DNA of 64,000 nucleotides from NCBI GenBank assembly GCA_963556695.1, contig CAUWAG010000006.1:4650001-4714000 (forward strand), read 5' to 3'. A program made the translations under genes and the position numbers. This document shows positions 45,270 through 55,617 of this stretch, piece by piece. Below the pieces are notes generated by a model. That model did not search any database. It was not told the origin of the DNA and saw nothing but the letters and a program-made list of their open reading frames with translations. Position 1 is the stretch's first letter. Every line of letters begins with the position of its first letter. Source of the DNA: Anthostomella pinea. Taxonomy: Eukaryota; Ascomycota; Sordariomycetes; Xylariales; Xylariaceae.

Positions 45270-48211
45270 ATGGACGCAACTACCGTTGGGGCACCGCTGT
45301 CCTCAAGCGTGGGATATGGCATCGTCCTCGGTTTGGGGTTTGGCTTCGCTCTGGGAATGGTGAGTCGCAGCATGCTACACTACTGGCACCTTGGTTCAAC
45401 AGCTTCTGAGCAAATGAACTTCAGATACTGGTCACGTTCATTCTCAAGAGGTACAACTCGGAGCTTCAGACGTCCGAGATGTTCACCACAGCTGGACGTA
45501 CTGTCAAGAGCGGACTCGTAGGCTCGGCCGTCGTCTCTTCTTGGACCTGGGCAGCGACACTTTTACAGAGCTCGGGTGTCTGCTATCGCTATGGCGTGTC
45601 TGGGCCGTTCTGGTATGCATCTGGAGGTCAGCATCACCCCCTGAATCACGACTTCAGTGTTCTGCTGCCTCTCGCCATGACCATTCACTTACATGTTGTG
45701 GAACAGCAACGGTACAGATTCTGCTTTTCGCGACCCTCGCCATTGAGCTCAAGAGGCGAGCGCCAAATGCGCATACGTTTCTCGAAGTGTAAGCTACTCA
45801 TCAAGTTGAGTTGACATGATGTCCCCTGACTGACATTGAGCCAAAAGCATCAAGGCGAGATACGGAGCCGTGCCTCACCTGGTTTTTATGGTATTCGGTC
45901 TCGCCACGAATATCCTCGTCAGTCTGATGTTGGTCGTGGGCGGTTCGGCCACGGTCAGTGCCCTCACCGGCATGCATGAGATAGCGGCCATCTACCTTCT
46001 TCCCGTTGGCGTGATCGTGTACACTATGGTCGGCGGTCTGAAAGCGACGATCCTGACAGACTGGGTCCATACCTTTATTTTGTTGATCATCATCATCATA
46101 TTCTCCCTCACCGCGTATGCCTCATCCGACGCTCTTGGATCCCCTTCGGCCGTATACGATCTGCTGGTGGAGGCTGCTTTTGACCATCCTGTCGATGGCA
46201 ACGCGCAAGGCAGCTACTTGACCATGCGTAAGTACACTTGTCACGCACTTTGTACTGACCATTCTGCTCGATGAGTGAACACCGTTTAGGGCTGCCCTAC
46301 AGTCCGTTACGTTGAACGGATTACGCAGGTTGCTGAAGATGTCGATGGGGTTCCTAACCGTGCTGACATGTCTCCAGGTTCAAGAGAGGGCGCCATCTTC
46401 TTCGTTATCAACATCGTCGGCAATTTTGGTAAGCCGGCCAGACATCCCTTGATTTTCGTCTCACCAATGAATAGGAACCGTGTTTCTCGATAACGGATAC
46501 TACAACAAGGCGATCGCGGCTTCTCCCGTCCACGCGCTTCCTGGCTATATCATTGGCGGTCTGAGCTGGTTTGCGATCCCCTGGTTGACCGCAACTACGG
46601 GTCAGTAGACCCCCTCATTGCTCGTAAGATGTCCTATACTGACCCGTTCGCTAGTACGTGAAGCGCCACCCCTCGCGCAACTGCTTACACTGAACCCTCA
46701 TAAGTCTCCGTACACCCCCCGTCTCGCCAACGGTATACTCATCGAATTGGAATAAGCATTGAAAGTGGTGTATCCACCTAGAGCTGCTTATTCCAGTGTA
46801 TTTATTCCAGTATCTCGAAATTTCCCCCTGGTAATCTGGAATCTTGCCATCATTCGCGTTCAGAGACTTATGAGGGTTGAGTTTACCCCTGAATTCCACT
46901 TTGGATCACGGCGTCTCTTGCGTGACATGTTCTCCACCGTCTGAAATGCGATACTTACGTATAACAGATGGGTTTATCGGCACTCGCCCTTGAAAAGACA
47001 CCTGCCTTTCCCACATACCCAAACCGCATGTCTGAAGCAGATGTATCGGCGGGGCTGGTCTTGCCATACGCGGCCGTCGCCCTACTCGGCCGGGGTGGCG
47101 CCATCGCAACACTGTTGATCGTGTTCATGGCCGTCACGTCTGCCACTTCATCTGAGTTGATTGCCGTCTCGTCGATCTTCACCTATGACCTGTACCGGAC
47201 TTACTTCAAGCCGAATGCTAGCGGCAAGCGTCTCATCTACATGTCGCATGTCATCGTGGTGGCATACGCCTTGTTCATCTCTACCTTCTCCGTGGGTCTG
47301 TACTATGCCGGCATTTCCATGGGATACCTGTACCTCATGATGGGTTGCATAATCTCGTCGGCTGTTATACCCGCGACCTTGACGCTTGTATGGTCAGGGC
47401 AGAACAAGTGGGCAGCCGCCTTGTCGCCCATCTTTGGCCTCGCGTTCGCGCTCATCGCCTGGCTTGTCACTGCTTCGAAAGACTGCGGCTCTCTGGACGT
47501 GGCATGTACTGGCTCTAACAACCCCATGCTTGCTGGTAATGGTATGACGGTCTACCCAGTTTCGCCTCAATACACAGACTGACACAGCTCTAGTTGTTGC
47601 TCTTCTGTCGCCACTGGTTCTCATCCCCATTTTCACCCTCATTTTTGGCATGGTAGGTCGCACCAGTGAGCCTCCCCGCTGCAGTGGACATTGATTGAGG
47701 GTTTGAACAGGACAAATACGACTGGAAGTCTATGATGGCAATCCGCAAGGGTGACGACCACGACATAGCCACCACTGCCGGCACCGATCTCGAACACACT
47801 GCTGATGAGCACGTTCAGACGACGAACGAGTTCAAAGCGGAGCAGTCGAAGCTGATGCGTGCCAGCAAGATCTCCAAATGGACAACAGTGGCCATGACTC
47901 TGGCGTTTCTGATCTTGTGGCCGTTTCCTATGTACGGCAGCGGCTACGTCTTTTCCAAGCCCTTCTTTACAGGTTGGGTGACGGTGGGGATCATCTGGAT
48001 CTTCTGTTCTCTTGGTGCTGTTGGGATTTTCCCCGTATTCGAGGGCCGTCGAACTCTGCTGCACACGTTCAAGGCGATAGCTCTGGATATTTCGGGCAAG
48101 AAACATCCCGAGACAATCCATGCGGAGAGCGTGGCAACAAACGAGAAGGGCCCTTCGAGTACAGGCGGCACTTATAAGCAGGGACCGGCGAAGACCGTGG
48201 AGCTGGCGTAG
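45270..48211 (+). CDS. urea active transporter (Dur3-type sodium:solute symporter family)
   Basis: A plasma-membrane symporter that takes up urea (and possibly polyamines), about 688 residues and 15 helices. Nine exons are deduced: 45270-45359, 45425-45626, 45707-45788, 45848-46227, 46378-46428, 46475-46600, 46968-47541, 47594-47652 and 47711-48211. Family motifs include [35 protein letters not shown] and [16 protein letters not shown]. An odd point is that exon 6 ends one base out of phase with exon 7. The donor reads ACGG|GTCAGT, whereas ACG followed directly by GTCAGT is needed to join T-A-T-T to M-G-L-S. That intron also holds MITE copy 10. Either one G was gained in a G-run (mutation or sequence error) or an unusual splice is used. 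The rest is intact. A symbol such as dur3 would fit but paralogues exist in fungi. Confidence 0.82.
46688..46883. mobile_element. MITE copy 10, inside intron 6 of the urea transporter gene
   Basis: 196 bases between TA at 46686-46687 and 46884-46885. The left end reads CACTGAACCCTCATAAGTCT; the right end reads AGAGACTTATGAGGGTTGAG and finishes TT. Core motifs TTGGAATAAGCATTG and GAGCTGCTTATTCCAGTG are present. Intron 6 (46601-46967) would be about 170 bases without it. Confidence 0.85.
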
Positions 48212-48340
48212 TAAGATGCGTATGTACACAGGTCGTGGCCATGTAGATAGTAGCAAGGGCCCACCCAACACATACTTAGGGGTGCTTTTTGCTTAATCGC
48301 CTAAACTGCTATAAATGGTTGGGCAAAGCTGATTCTAACT

Positions 48341-48602
48341 AGAGTCCTGCTATTTGCACCTTGTCAGAACTCCTCATTTGCACCTTGTTTCCACCCCCAT
48401 CTCCCCAGGCAGCTGGCAGCAGGCTAACCATTAAGCTTGCGGCTTGTCGGTACAGTTGTCGGAGCAGTTGTCGGAGCAGTTGTCGGAGCAGTTGTCGGAG
48501 AAGTTGTCTGCAGTTGTTGTTGCAGTTGTGCTGAGATAGGGGGCTGTATTGCAGCTGGCTAGCAGTTAGGTTGTGGAGACAAGGTGCAAATAGCAGGACT
48601 CT
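48341..48602. mobile_element. second, unrelated MITE-like element with 25-base inverted ends
   Basis: Perfect terminal inverted repeats: AGAGTCCTGCTATTTGCACC... at 48341-48365 and its reverse complement at 48578-48602. TAACT precedes the left end and TTAACT follows the right end, so the target duplication may be TAACT with one extra base, or imprecise. Inside are a second TTTGCACCTTGT copy and four tandem units of AGTTGTCGGAGC (48454-48501). It has no coding capacity. The superfamily is unclear. Confidence 0.7.
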
Positions 48603-49113
48603 TTAACTATGAGGTCTGTGACCTGTGCGGCAGCAACCTTAGGAATATCGTCAACCTGCAAACGTGCTTAGAACGGAAGGCGCGGTAAGAGGTCGATACA
48701 TGAGGCAACTAGGTACTAGCTATTAGAAACGTTGAAGGCAGGTACCTAAGGTACTCTAAATACATGCTCTGTTTTTCAAGATGAATTCAGGGCTGGACCA
48801 ACTTGGACTCGGGTACCCACAGCAAATCTGTTGGAGGAATAAGAGTTGATTCCTACCTTGAGTACCTCCTACCTCTACTTAAGAACCATTGAGCCTAGGT
48901 AACTTGCAGTATCTACCTGAGGCACCCAGTTAGTAAGTTGCCGCATTTCAATATTATCCAGCATCACTCTCACTCCTCCACCATCACTCCCTAACACTAC
49001 TGTTCTACCTTCAATCATCCTATCATCCATAGGGGAATACTAAGAAGGCGTCCAACCTGAAGCTCAGTGTCACCAAATCCTAAACCTAGACGACCTCCAA
49101 GAAGACAGTCACA
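48603..49113. other. promoter region of the second acidic-tail gene
   Basis: No gene seen. From about 48950 the plus strand is rich in CATCACTC/CACTCC tracts, like the leader of its paralogue at 39530-39640. Confidence 0.45.
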
Positions 49114-50021
49114 ATGGCAGCCAACGGACGACAGGACTGGGCGAACATCGAACTGATCAACGTGGCAAAAGCGGCGGATGAACTCAAGCGGGCGATGCAA
49201 CACGCGTCGCGAGCGCCCCATCGCCCTGGCGTGAGACCTCGAGGTGGACTTAGTGTGGAAGATGCCAAGGAGGAGCTTCGAACCGCCATCCACGAGATGA
49301 ACAGAAACGCGATCAACTATTGGCCTACTCCGCACGCCGTAAACTCGATAGTCCCTCGCTCCGACTCCGCCGAAGCCATCATGACCCGCCACAGACTCCG
49401 CCAAGTCGGTGATCAGTGTCTGGCGATGCTCAAAGGCGAGAGCACCGATAAGAATCTCTTGGGACAACGCATCAAGGAATTCATCAGGTGCATTCTCCCG
49501 CGTCGTCCCTTTCTGGAATGGCAGCCGAGAGAGAATGACGATGATAGCCTAGGACAGGACAAGGTCCAGGAACGAGGTGAGTCGTTTTATTTGTGATGGA
49601 CGTGATGGTGATTAATGCTAAACTCAAACTAGAAATCACGACAACCCGAGGAAGGAGCCGCCTCGCTGAGACCGCCCTCCGCAGCTATGCCGAAGATACA
49701 GCGGAGGGAATGGCAGCAATGGCATCGGAGGAGTTATTGGGAGGTGACTACGACGACGACGACGACGACGACGACGAGGGCGAGGAACAAGGTGGTGGGA
49801 ACGAGAATGAGAATGATGACCTCCACGGCAGCGAAAGTGCTCAGACCAGGAATGAGCAGCTCGCTGCAGATATCGTCGCGAACCTGATAGCTCAACGTCA
49901 CGAGGAGCAGGTGGAGGGAGCGTCCGATGGCAACGGGTGGGGTTTCCCGACGCAGCAACCCTCTGTTGCCAACACGGGCGACGATGAAGCCGACTCAATG
50001 GGTGGCGTCGAGCAGACATAG
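49114..50021 (+). CDS. small acidic-tail protein, family A member 2 (function unknown)
   Basis: 283 residues, exons 49114-49576 and 49633-50021 (intron GTGAGT ... AACTAG, phase 1, as in the paralogue at 39685). The helical N-terminal part has V-E-D-A-K-E-E-L-R-T-A-I-H. N-Y-W-P-T-P-H, L-R-Q-V-G-D-Q-C-L-A-M-L-K-G and L-P-R-R-P-F-L match the paralogue's N-Q-N-P-P-P-G, M-R-R-L-C-K-A-L-E-D-G and S-P-G-H-P-Y-L with near-equal spacing. The tail carries a run of eight Asp (from a GAC repeat at about 49751) and E-N-E-N-D-D. No signal peptide or membrane span. It is intact, and I know no described family that it matches. Confidence 0.7.
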
Positions 50022-50160
50022 ATAGTTGTCTATGATCAGCAGGGCAAGCAGGGACCGACGAAGACCGCGGAGGAGGCATAGTAAGGGCACCAATAGTTAG
50101 CAGGCATGGAGGATTCCGTGTAGCTCGGGCTCTGATATAATGCGCGAATGAATTCCAATA

Positions 50161-50366
50161 CAGTCATCCCCCATAAGTCTCCGTTTCGCACGCCTTTGTT
50201 GACCCTTTGACATTAATACCATATTCGTATAAATGGAATAAGTACCCTGGAATCAGCAGACTCGATCTGATTAGCTATACTTGATGCTCATTCCAGAGTG
50301 CTTATTTCGTTTATAATCAATGCACTTTTCGTTTGCGGACGAGGGGTGCACATAGACTTTTGTGGT
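50161..50366. mobile_element. MITE copy 11, right end decayed
   Basis: Begins CAGTCATCCCCCATAAGTCT after TA at 50159-50160, the same left-end subtype as copy 8. The core has ATGGAATAAGTACCCTGG and GAGTGCTTATTTCG. The right end (CATAGACTTTTGTGG) is only a weak match to the inverted repeat. Confidence 0.7.
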
Positions 50367-51003
50367 TTAATATACCTTCGGCATCGCATTCTGCAGTCTG
50401 AAGGGATAGAAAGGGTCATCCGCATCCTCTAGTAGTACGTGAATCAATAAGTTAGGCAATTGACTCATTCTGGACCTTATAAGGAGTATCTGCAGGTGAG
50501 CAAATGGATCCCGGTGACTCTCCGGTGAGTCGTGACCTCCGTCAACGGGCTCGGGAGGAAGGCGGAGGTGGGAAGCGGCTTGGCACTGTTTGCTTCCCCT
50601 CCAGCAGTTTGTTTCAGGTGTCTAGCGCTGTTTTAGCGGCCGTCGCGGGTCTGACTCTGGGCAGAGTGACCCCCTGGGTCGGGTCTTAAGTCACCGCCTT
50701 GTAGGTACGCCCCACAACCTCCAGGTTTCACTTCCAAAGATCCAACCTGCCAACCATCCAAAGCTCCAGACAAGTGCTGCGTTTGGACAGGCCATGTGAT
50801 GACCGACGAGGCAAGCTGCCCATTGAGTCTTCGCTGAGTCCAATCTTTCCCTTCTTCCACGAGGGCAGGCCTTCTCCAGCATACTTCAACCATACACTGG
50901 TCGTTCAGAGCCTGGTAGCTCTGAAAGTCGCCTGCCACCCAGCTCACCTTCACCAGCACCGAATCACGGATGCGACATTCGCCGACGGGTCGCTCACATC
51001 ACA
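50367..51003. other. promoter region of the beta-glucosidase gene
   Basis: No gene seen. The sequence from about 50750 has CCAATCTTTCCC and pyrimidine tracts before the ATG. Confidence 0.45.
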
Positions 51004-53877
51004 ATGGAGGCCGACAAAAAGGGATTGCTGAGACATCAAGAGGGTTTCCGCCGCTTCTCTGATGCGCGCCGCTCCGACGACCTGGACGATCCTACCCGCT
51101 ACGACCTCGAAGACACCGAATTTCTCCAATCCGACCCTCTCAAATCATCCACCCCTACCGCCGCCTTTCGAACCCGAACTCGTACAACATGGCTACGAAA
51201 TCCATGCGGTTGCTTTGTCGGTCGAATTCCCAAACGGATACTGGGCTGTCTCAGCGTTGTCGCCTTGGTTTTGATCGCTCTGGGAGCTTCGGGCTTCTTT
51301 GGGTTCAAGAAATACAAGCAATCGCCTCCCGATGGCCTGTCACCGCCATGGTACCCGACGCCAAAGGGAGGTACGGCGAGGACCTGGGCCGAGAGCTACC
51401 AGAAAGCGAGCGAAATGGTGGCCAAGATGACATTGCCAGAGAAGGTGAACGTCACCACGGGGACAGGCTGGGAGATGGGATTGGCAGTAGGCAACACAGG
51501 CCCTGCCATCAACGTCGGCTTTCCAGCCCTGGCCTTGCAGGACGGTCCGCTGGGCATTCGGTTTGCAGATCAGGCCACAGCTTTCCCTGCCGGAATCACC
51601 GTCGGCGCCACCTGGAATAAGGACCTGATGTACAAATGGGGCCAGACCCACGCTGTCGAGGCGAGGAAGAAGGGCATCAATGTCATCCTTGGTCCCTGTA
51701 TTGGGCCACTCGGACGAATGCCGGCAGGCGGACGCAACTGGGAGGGATTCGGTGCAGACCCCTACCTGCAAGGAATCGCCGCCGCCGAGTCGATCAAGGG
51801 CATGCAGGACGAGGGCGTCATGGCCACTATCAAGCATATGGTCGCCAACGAGCAAGAACACTTCCGACAGCCTTGGGAGTGGGGTCTACCGAATGCCATC
51901 TCCTCGAACATCGACGACAGGACCATGCACGAGTTGTACATGTGGCCGTTTGGGGACAGTGTAAAGGCCGGCGTGGCAAGTGTCATGTGCAGCTACAACC
52001 AGGTCAACAACTCTTATGCCTGCGGAAACTCCAAGTTACTCAACGGCATACTGAGGGATGAGATGGGCTTCCAGGGCTTCGTAATGTCAGACTGGCTTGC
52101 GCAACGGGGAGGTGTGTCCACCGCGCTGGCTGGTCTCGATATGACGATGCCCGGCGACGGACTCTTCTGGACTGACGGTAAATCACTCTGGGGTCCCGAG
52201 CTTACCAAGTCGGTACTCAATGGTTCAGTCCCCCTCGACAGACTGAATGACATGGTCACACGAGTTGTCGCGGCTTGGTATCAGCTAGGTCAAGATGACG
52301 AGACCAAATTCGACCGCAAGGGGCCCAACTTCTCTTCGTGGACCAACAAGGAGAACGGTGTCATCGCCCCTGGCAGCCCCACTGACCAGGACACGGTCAA
52401 GGTCAATAAGTTCGTCAACGTGATGGGCGACCATGCGTCTTTGGCAAGGCAGATCGCAGCCGAAGGCACAGTGCTTCTCAAGAACGATGGCATGCTGCCA
52501 CTGAAGAGCAATGGTCACAGCTCATCAAATAAACAGGACCAGGTCGAGGGGCCTGTGCGCATAGCCATCTTTGGGGAGGACGCCGGTCCCGGGGATGGAC
52601 CGAACGCCTGCGTCGATCGCAGTTGTAACCAAGGCACGCTTGGTTCCGGCTGGGGTTCGGGCTCTGTAGAGTTCCCCTATCTGGTACCCCCCAATGACGC
52701 GCTGAACAGGTGGGATGGTGATGCGGTCAACGTCACAGCGTACTTGACAAACACCCCGCCGTTCAAGGAGCAACCCGAAATACTCGAGGATGCCCAGATC
52801 TGCATTGTCTTTGGCAACGCTGACTCTGGGGAAGGCTTCAAGTCTTGGTCTGATGTACGGGGCGACCGGCCAGATCTCATGTTGCAAAAGGGCGCCGACA
52901 AACTCATTACGCAAGTGGCTCAAGGCTGTCACGGAGGAGATGGTGAGGTGCTCGTCGTCCTCCATACCGTCGGCCCTGTTGTCATGGAGAATTGGATCGA
53001 CATGCCCAACGTCAGGGCAGTGCTGTTAGCCAACCTACCGGGCCAAGAAAGTGGCAATGCCCTTGCAGATGTCATCTTTGGCGACCTCGACCCCAGTGGA
53101 AAACTGCCCTGGACCATTGGCAAGACATTGGAAGACTACGGTGAAGGAGCCAAGGTGATGTACTTGCCAAATGGCGTCGTACCGCAGCAGGACTTCAAAG
53201 AGGGCCTATACGTGGACTACCGCTACTTTGACAAGAACAACATTACACCGCGATTCGAGTTTGGCTTTGGCTTGAGCTATACTACGTTTGAGTTCACCGA
53301 CTGCGCTGTCGAGGCTTCCAAGTCCAAGAGCGCTCTGCCAGCCCCAAGACCAAAGGACTTTGCAGTTCCGCCTGAGTATGACAGAAGCATTCCCAATGAG
53401 GAAGAGGCGCTTTTCCCAGAAGGCTTCCGCAAGCTCGAGAAGTACGTCTATCCATACCTCGATACTGTTGATGACATTGTCTCTCACCCATACCCTTACC
53501 CCGACGGCTATGATGTTAAACAGCCTCTTTCCGGCGCTGGCGGTGACGAGGGTGGTAACCCGGATCTTTGGGAGACATATGTCACGGTCTCTGTCACGGT
53601 GAAGAACACGGGCCATACGACAGGTCAGGTCGTCCCGCAACTCTACCTGAGTTATCCCGATATCCCTACCGTCGACTTTCCCATCAAGGTCTTACGCGGC
53701 TTTCAGAAGTTGTCGCTAGAAGCGGGCGAATCACGAACAGTGACGTTTGACTTGACGAGGCGGGACTTGAGCTATTGGGATGTCACCGCCCAGAACTGGA
53801 GAATGGTCGTTGAGGGAGAGTACGTGTTCGGGGTCGGTCGGAGCTCGAGGGATCTGCCTGTGTCTGCCACGTGGTAA
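51004..53877 (+). CDS. membrane-anchored beta-glucosidase, glycoside hydrolase family 3
   Basis: A 957-residue single-exon enzyme that releases glucose from beta-linked glucosides and oligosaccharides. A 78-residue basic cytosolic N-terminus precedes a membrane anchor at about 79-101 (I-L-G-C-L-S-V-V-A-L-V-L-I-A-L-G). This makes it type II, with the catalytic part outside the cell or in the wall space. The GH3 N-terminal barrel spans about 130-450 and includes G-R-N-W-E-G-F-G, K-H-M-V-A-N-E-Q-E and the nucleophile Asp363 in G-F-V-M-S-D-W. The GH3 C-terminal domain follows (G-T-V-L-L-K-N-D-G-M-L-P-L), then a linker and a fibronectin-III-like domain ending in D-L-T-R-R-D-L-S-Y-W-D-V. The layout matches the membrane-bound (bglE-type) fungal enzymes rather than the secreted ones with signal peptides. 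The family motif usually reads K-H-F; here it is K-H-M, a mild change. The start is the first ATG (CACAATGG). Confidence 0.92.
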   Translation: MEADKKGLLRHQEGFRRFSDARRSDDLDDPTRYDLEDTEFLQSDPLKSSTPTAAFRTRTRTTWLRNPCGCFVGRIPKRILGCLSVVALVLIALGASGFFGFKKYKQSPPDGLSPPWYPTPKGGTARTWAESYQKASEMVAKMTLPEKVNVTTGTGWEMGLAVGNTGPAINVGFPALALQDGPLGIRFADQATAFPAGITVGATWNKDLMYKWGQTHAVEARKKGINVILGPCIGPLGRMPAGGRNWEGFGADPYLQGIAAAESIKGMQDEGVMATIKHMVANEQEHFRQPWEWGLPNAISSNIDDRTMHELYMWPFGDSVKAGVASVMCSYNQVNNSYACGNSKLLNGILRDEMGFQGFVMSDWLAQRGGVSTALAGLDMTMPGDGLFWTDGKSLWGPELTKSVLNGSVPLDRLNDMVTRVVAAWYQLGQDDETKFDRKGPNFSSWTNKENGVIAPGSPTDQDTVKVNKFVNVMGDHASLARQIAAEGTVLLKNDGMLPLKSNGHSSSNKQDQVEGPVRIAIFGEDAGPGDGPNACVDRSCNQGTLGSGWGSGSVEFPYLVPPNDALNRWDGDAVNVTAYLTNTPPFKEQPEILEDAQICIVFGNADSGEGFKSWSDVRGDRPDLMLQKGADKLITQVAQGCHGGDGEVLVVLHTVGPVVMENWIDMPNVRAVLLANLPGQESGNALADVIFGDLDPSGKLPWTIGKTLEDYGEGAKVMYLPNGVVPQQDFKEGLYVDYRYFDKNNITPRFEFGFGLSYTTFEFTDCAVEASKSKSALPAPRPKDFAVPPEYDRSIPNEEEALFPEGFRKLEKYVYPYLDTVDDIVSHPYPYPDGYDVKQPLSGAGGDEGGNPDLWETYVTVSVTVKNTGHTTGQVVPQLYLSYPDIPTVDFPIKVLRGFQKLSLEAGESRTVTFDLTRRDLSYWDVTAQNWRMVVEGEYVFGVGRSSRDLPVSATW

Positions 53878-54266
53878 TGCGCAGCACAGGCTGATAAATC
53901 ACTGCCGCGGAAAAATGTGTTGGTAGCTGCGATATTGATTTGGGGATCATTCGGCACGCGGGCTTTCGGGGCGAAAGGAGTCGGCGTAGGGTTGGAAGCT
54001 GCTTGTATACAGATACCTGGGTATTTCGTCATAAATTAATACATCTCACTTTTTCGGTTGTGGAACCCAGCCACTGGATCCAGCCACCAGTACCTTATCG
54101 GATCTCCTGTCATCCAGGGCGTTCTACGATAAGGTTACCTGGGATGGCTGCCCCAGGTGACAGGTACCAACCCACTGTAATTTAGGTATTCTCAGGGTTA
54201 GGGTTAGGAACGAGCACGAAGCGTGAGTGAGCAGCGTTGAATTCTGAGAGCAGAGGAGTCCAACTA
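53878..54266. other. 3' flank of the glucosidase gene
   Basis: No gene. A short GGGTTAGGGTTAGG at 54195 resembles two telomere units but is isolated. The stretch ends at the mariner element. Confidence 0.5.
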
Positions 54267-55617
54267 AACTGGGTGGACAAAAGTCTCCGCCCGACCCACC
54301 ACAATCTCCTTCAGATCAAAACAACGCGTCAATCACCCTTCGACTTCACCACTCTCTCAACACCGCAATTGATAATGGATTTACGATCTTTTGGGGACGA
54401 ATTAAGCGGTGATCGCGTCGCTAACGGCGAATTCACTTCTGAAGCTCGCTCGGCAATCGTGGCGGCGCGAATCGACGGCAGAACGCGTAGGGATGTTGCA
54501 ACCGCATTTAAAATGAAGCGCCTGAAAACCATCTCCGATATTACCACCAACTTTGAGGCCACTTCTACACCGAAATCTGCCCCAAGGAGCGGTCGCCCAC
54601 CCATTTTGAATACTCGCGAACGCGCTCATGTGATCGAAAAGGCGAGAGAGCTCCCCAGGGCGACGTGGCAAAAGATTCGAAATGAAGCCTGCGTTTTGTG
54701 CTCTCCCAAGACTATCAAGAGGATATGTCACGCACACGGCCTCCAGAAGTGGCGCGCAGCGAAGCGAATCAAGCTCACAGATAAGGACGCTCAGAAGAGG
54801 CTCGCTTTTGCTAATTATTATAGCACACCAGAGCGCCTGGAGGAATTGTTGCGAGCTATGTTCTCAGACGAATGTATGGTCCAAAATTTATCCGATAATC
54901 CAGGCGATTGGGCCATCCGATTCTCTTCAGAGCGGTACTGTTATGATCTCGTGAACGAGACGGGTCACGGCAAATCTCGTATTTCGATAATGGTGTGGTC
55001 TATGATCTGGCTACGCGGCGGAGAAGGAGGACTAGGCAAGTTGGTCTTCTGCCCACTTGATCCGGATGCTCCGCGCGGAGGAGTATCCACAGAGTCATAC
55101 AAATGGGTTCTTGAGGAAGGCCTACTTCCGTTCTACGAGGCTGGAGATCCTTTTGTTCAAGATAACGCGAAAATTCACCTCACTGGCGGTGTTCCGGAGT
55201 GGATGGAGGAGCACGGCATCCACTGTATCGACTGGCCTCCTCACAGCCCCGATATGAACCCAATCGAGCACGTTTAGTGACTTCTGAAGAAGAACATACG
55301 TGAAATCGAGCCTGAATTTTCTGAATTGAAGGATAATATCTCCCATTATCGCTACGCACACGAGTTAATTGAACAGGCGTGGTCAGAGATCGATCCGGAG
55401 CAGGTTCGGGCCTTGATGGAGTCACTGGAGGACCGAATAGCTGCAGTAAGGCGCGCTGGTGGTTGGTATACACACTATTGACTTAGTTATTAAATATAAT
55501 TTATTTGAGAATTCTATCACCAGAATTGGATGCGTTATGGTTCAATTGAGTTGGAGGGTATAGTAGATAGAAGGGGTAAAATTGGGGATCGGGCGGAGAC
55601 TTTTGTCCACGCATTGC
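54267..55617 (+). mobile_element. Tc1/mariner-type transposon
   Basis: About 1.35 kb with inverted ends. The shared core GTGGACAAAAGTCTCCGCCC starts at 54273; its reverse complement ends at 55610. TA dinucleotides lie six or seven bases outside each core (54265-54266 and about 55618), consistent with a TA target. It carries one transposase gene with two nonsense codons. The ends share AAAAGTCTCCG with the MITE family of this window. Confidence 0.85.
54375..55481 (+). pseudogene. mariner-family transposase with two adjacent stops
   Basis: 369 codons in one frame, interrupted only by TAG-TGA at 55275-55280, where the family has Trp-Trp after N-P-I-E-H-V. Both changes are G-to-A. An N-terminal helix-turn-helix part (S-A-I-V-A-A-R-I-D-G-R-T-R-R-D-V) and a second one (K-T-I-K-R-I-C-H-A-H-G) are followed by the DDE/D catalytic domain: F-S-D-E, F-V-Q-D-N-A and W-P-P-H-S-P-D-M-N-P-I-E. 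The C-terminal helix reads R-A-L-M-E-S-L-E-D-R-I. All three catalytic acids are present, so the stops are the main lesion and are probably recent. ATG 54375 was chosen as the first in frame after the inverted repeat. Confidence 0.85.

Noticed and set aside
53206..53640. Antisense frames over the beta-glucosidase gene
   Set aside because: No domain-like text; shadows of a strongly biased coding region.
54190..54210. GGGTTAGGGTTAGG, telomere-like units
   Set aside because: Only about two units, flanked by ordinary sequence; also single GGGTTAGGG at 14405. Too short to argue for a telomere or an interstitial array.
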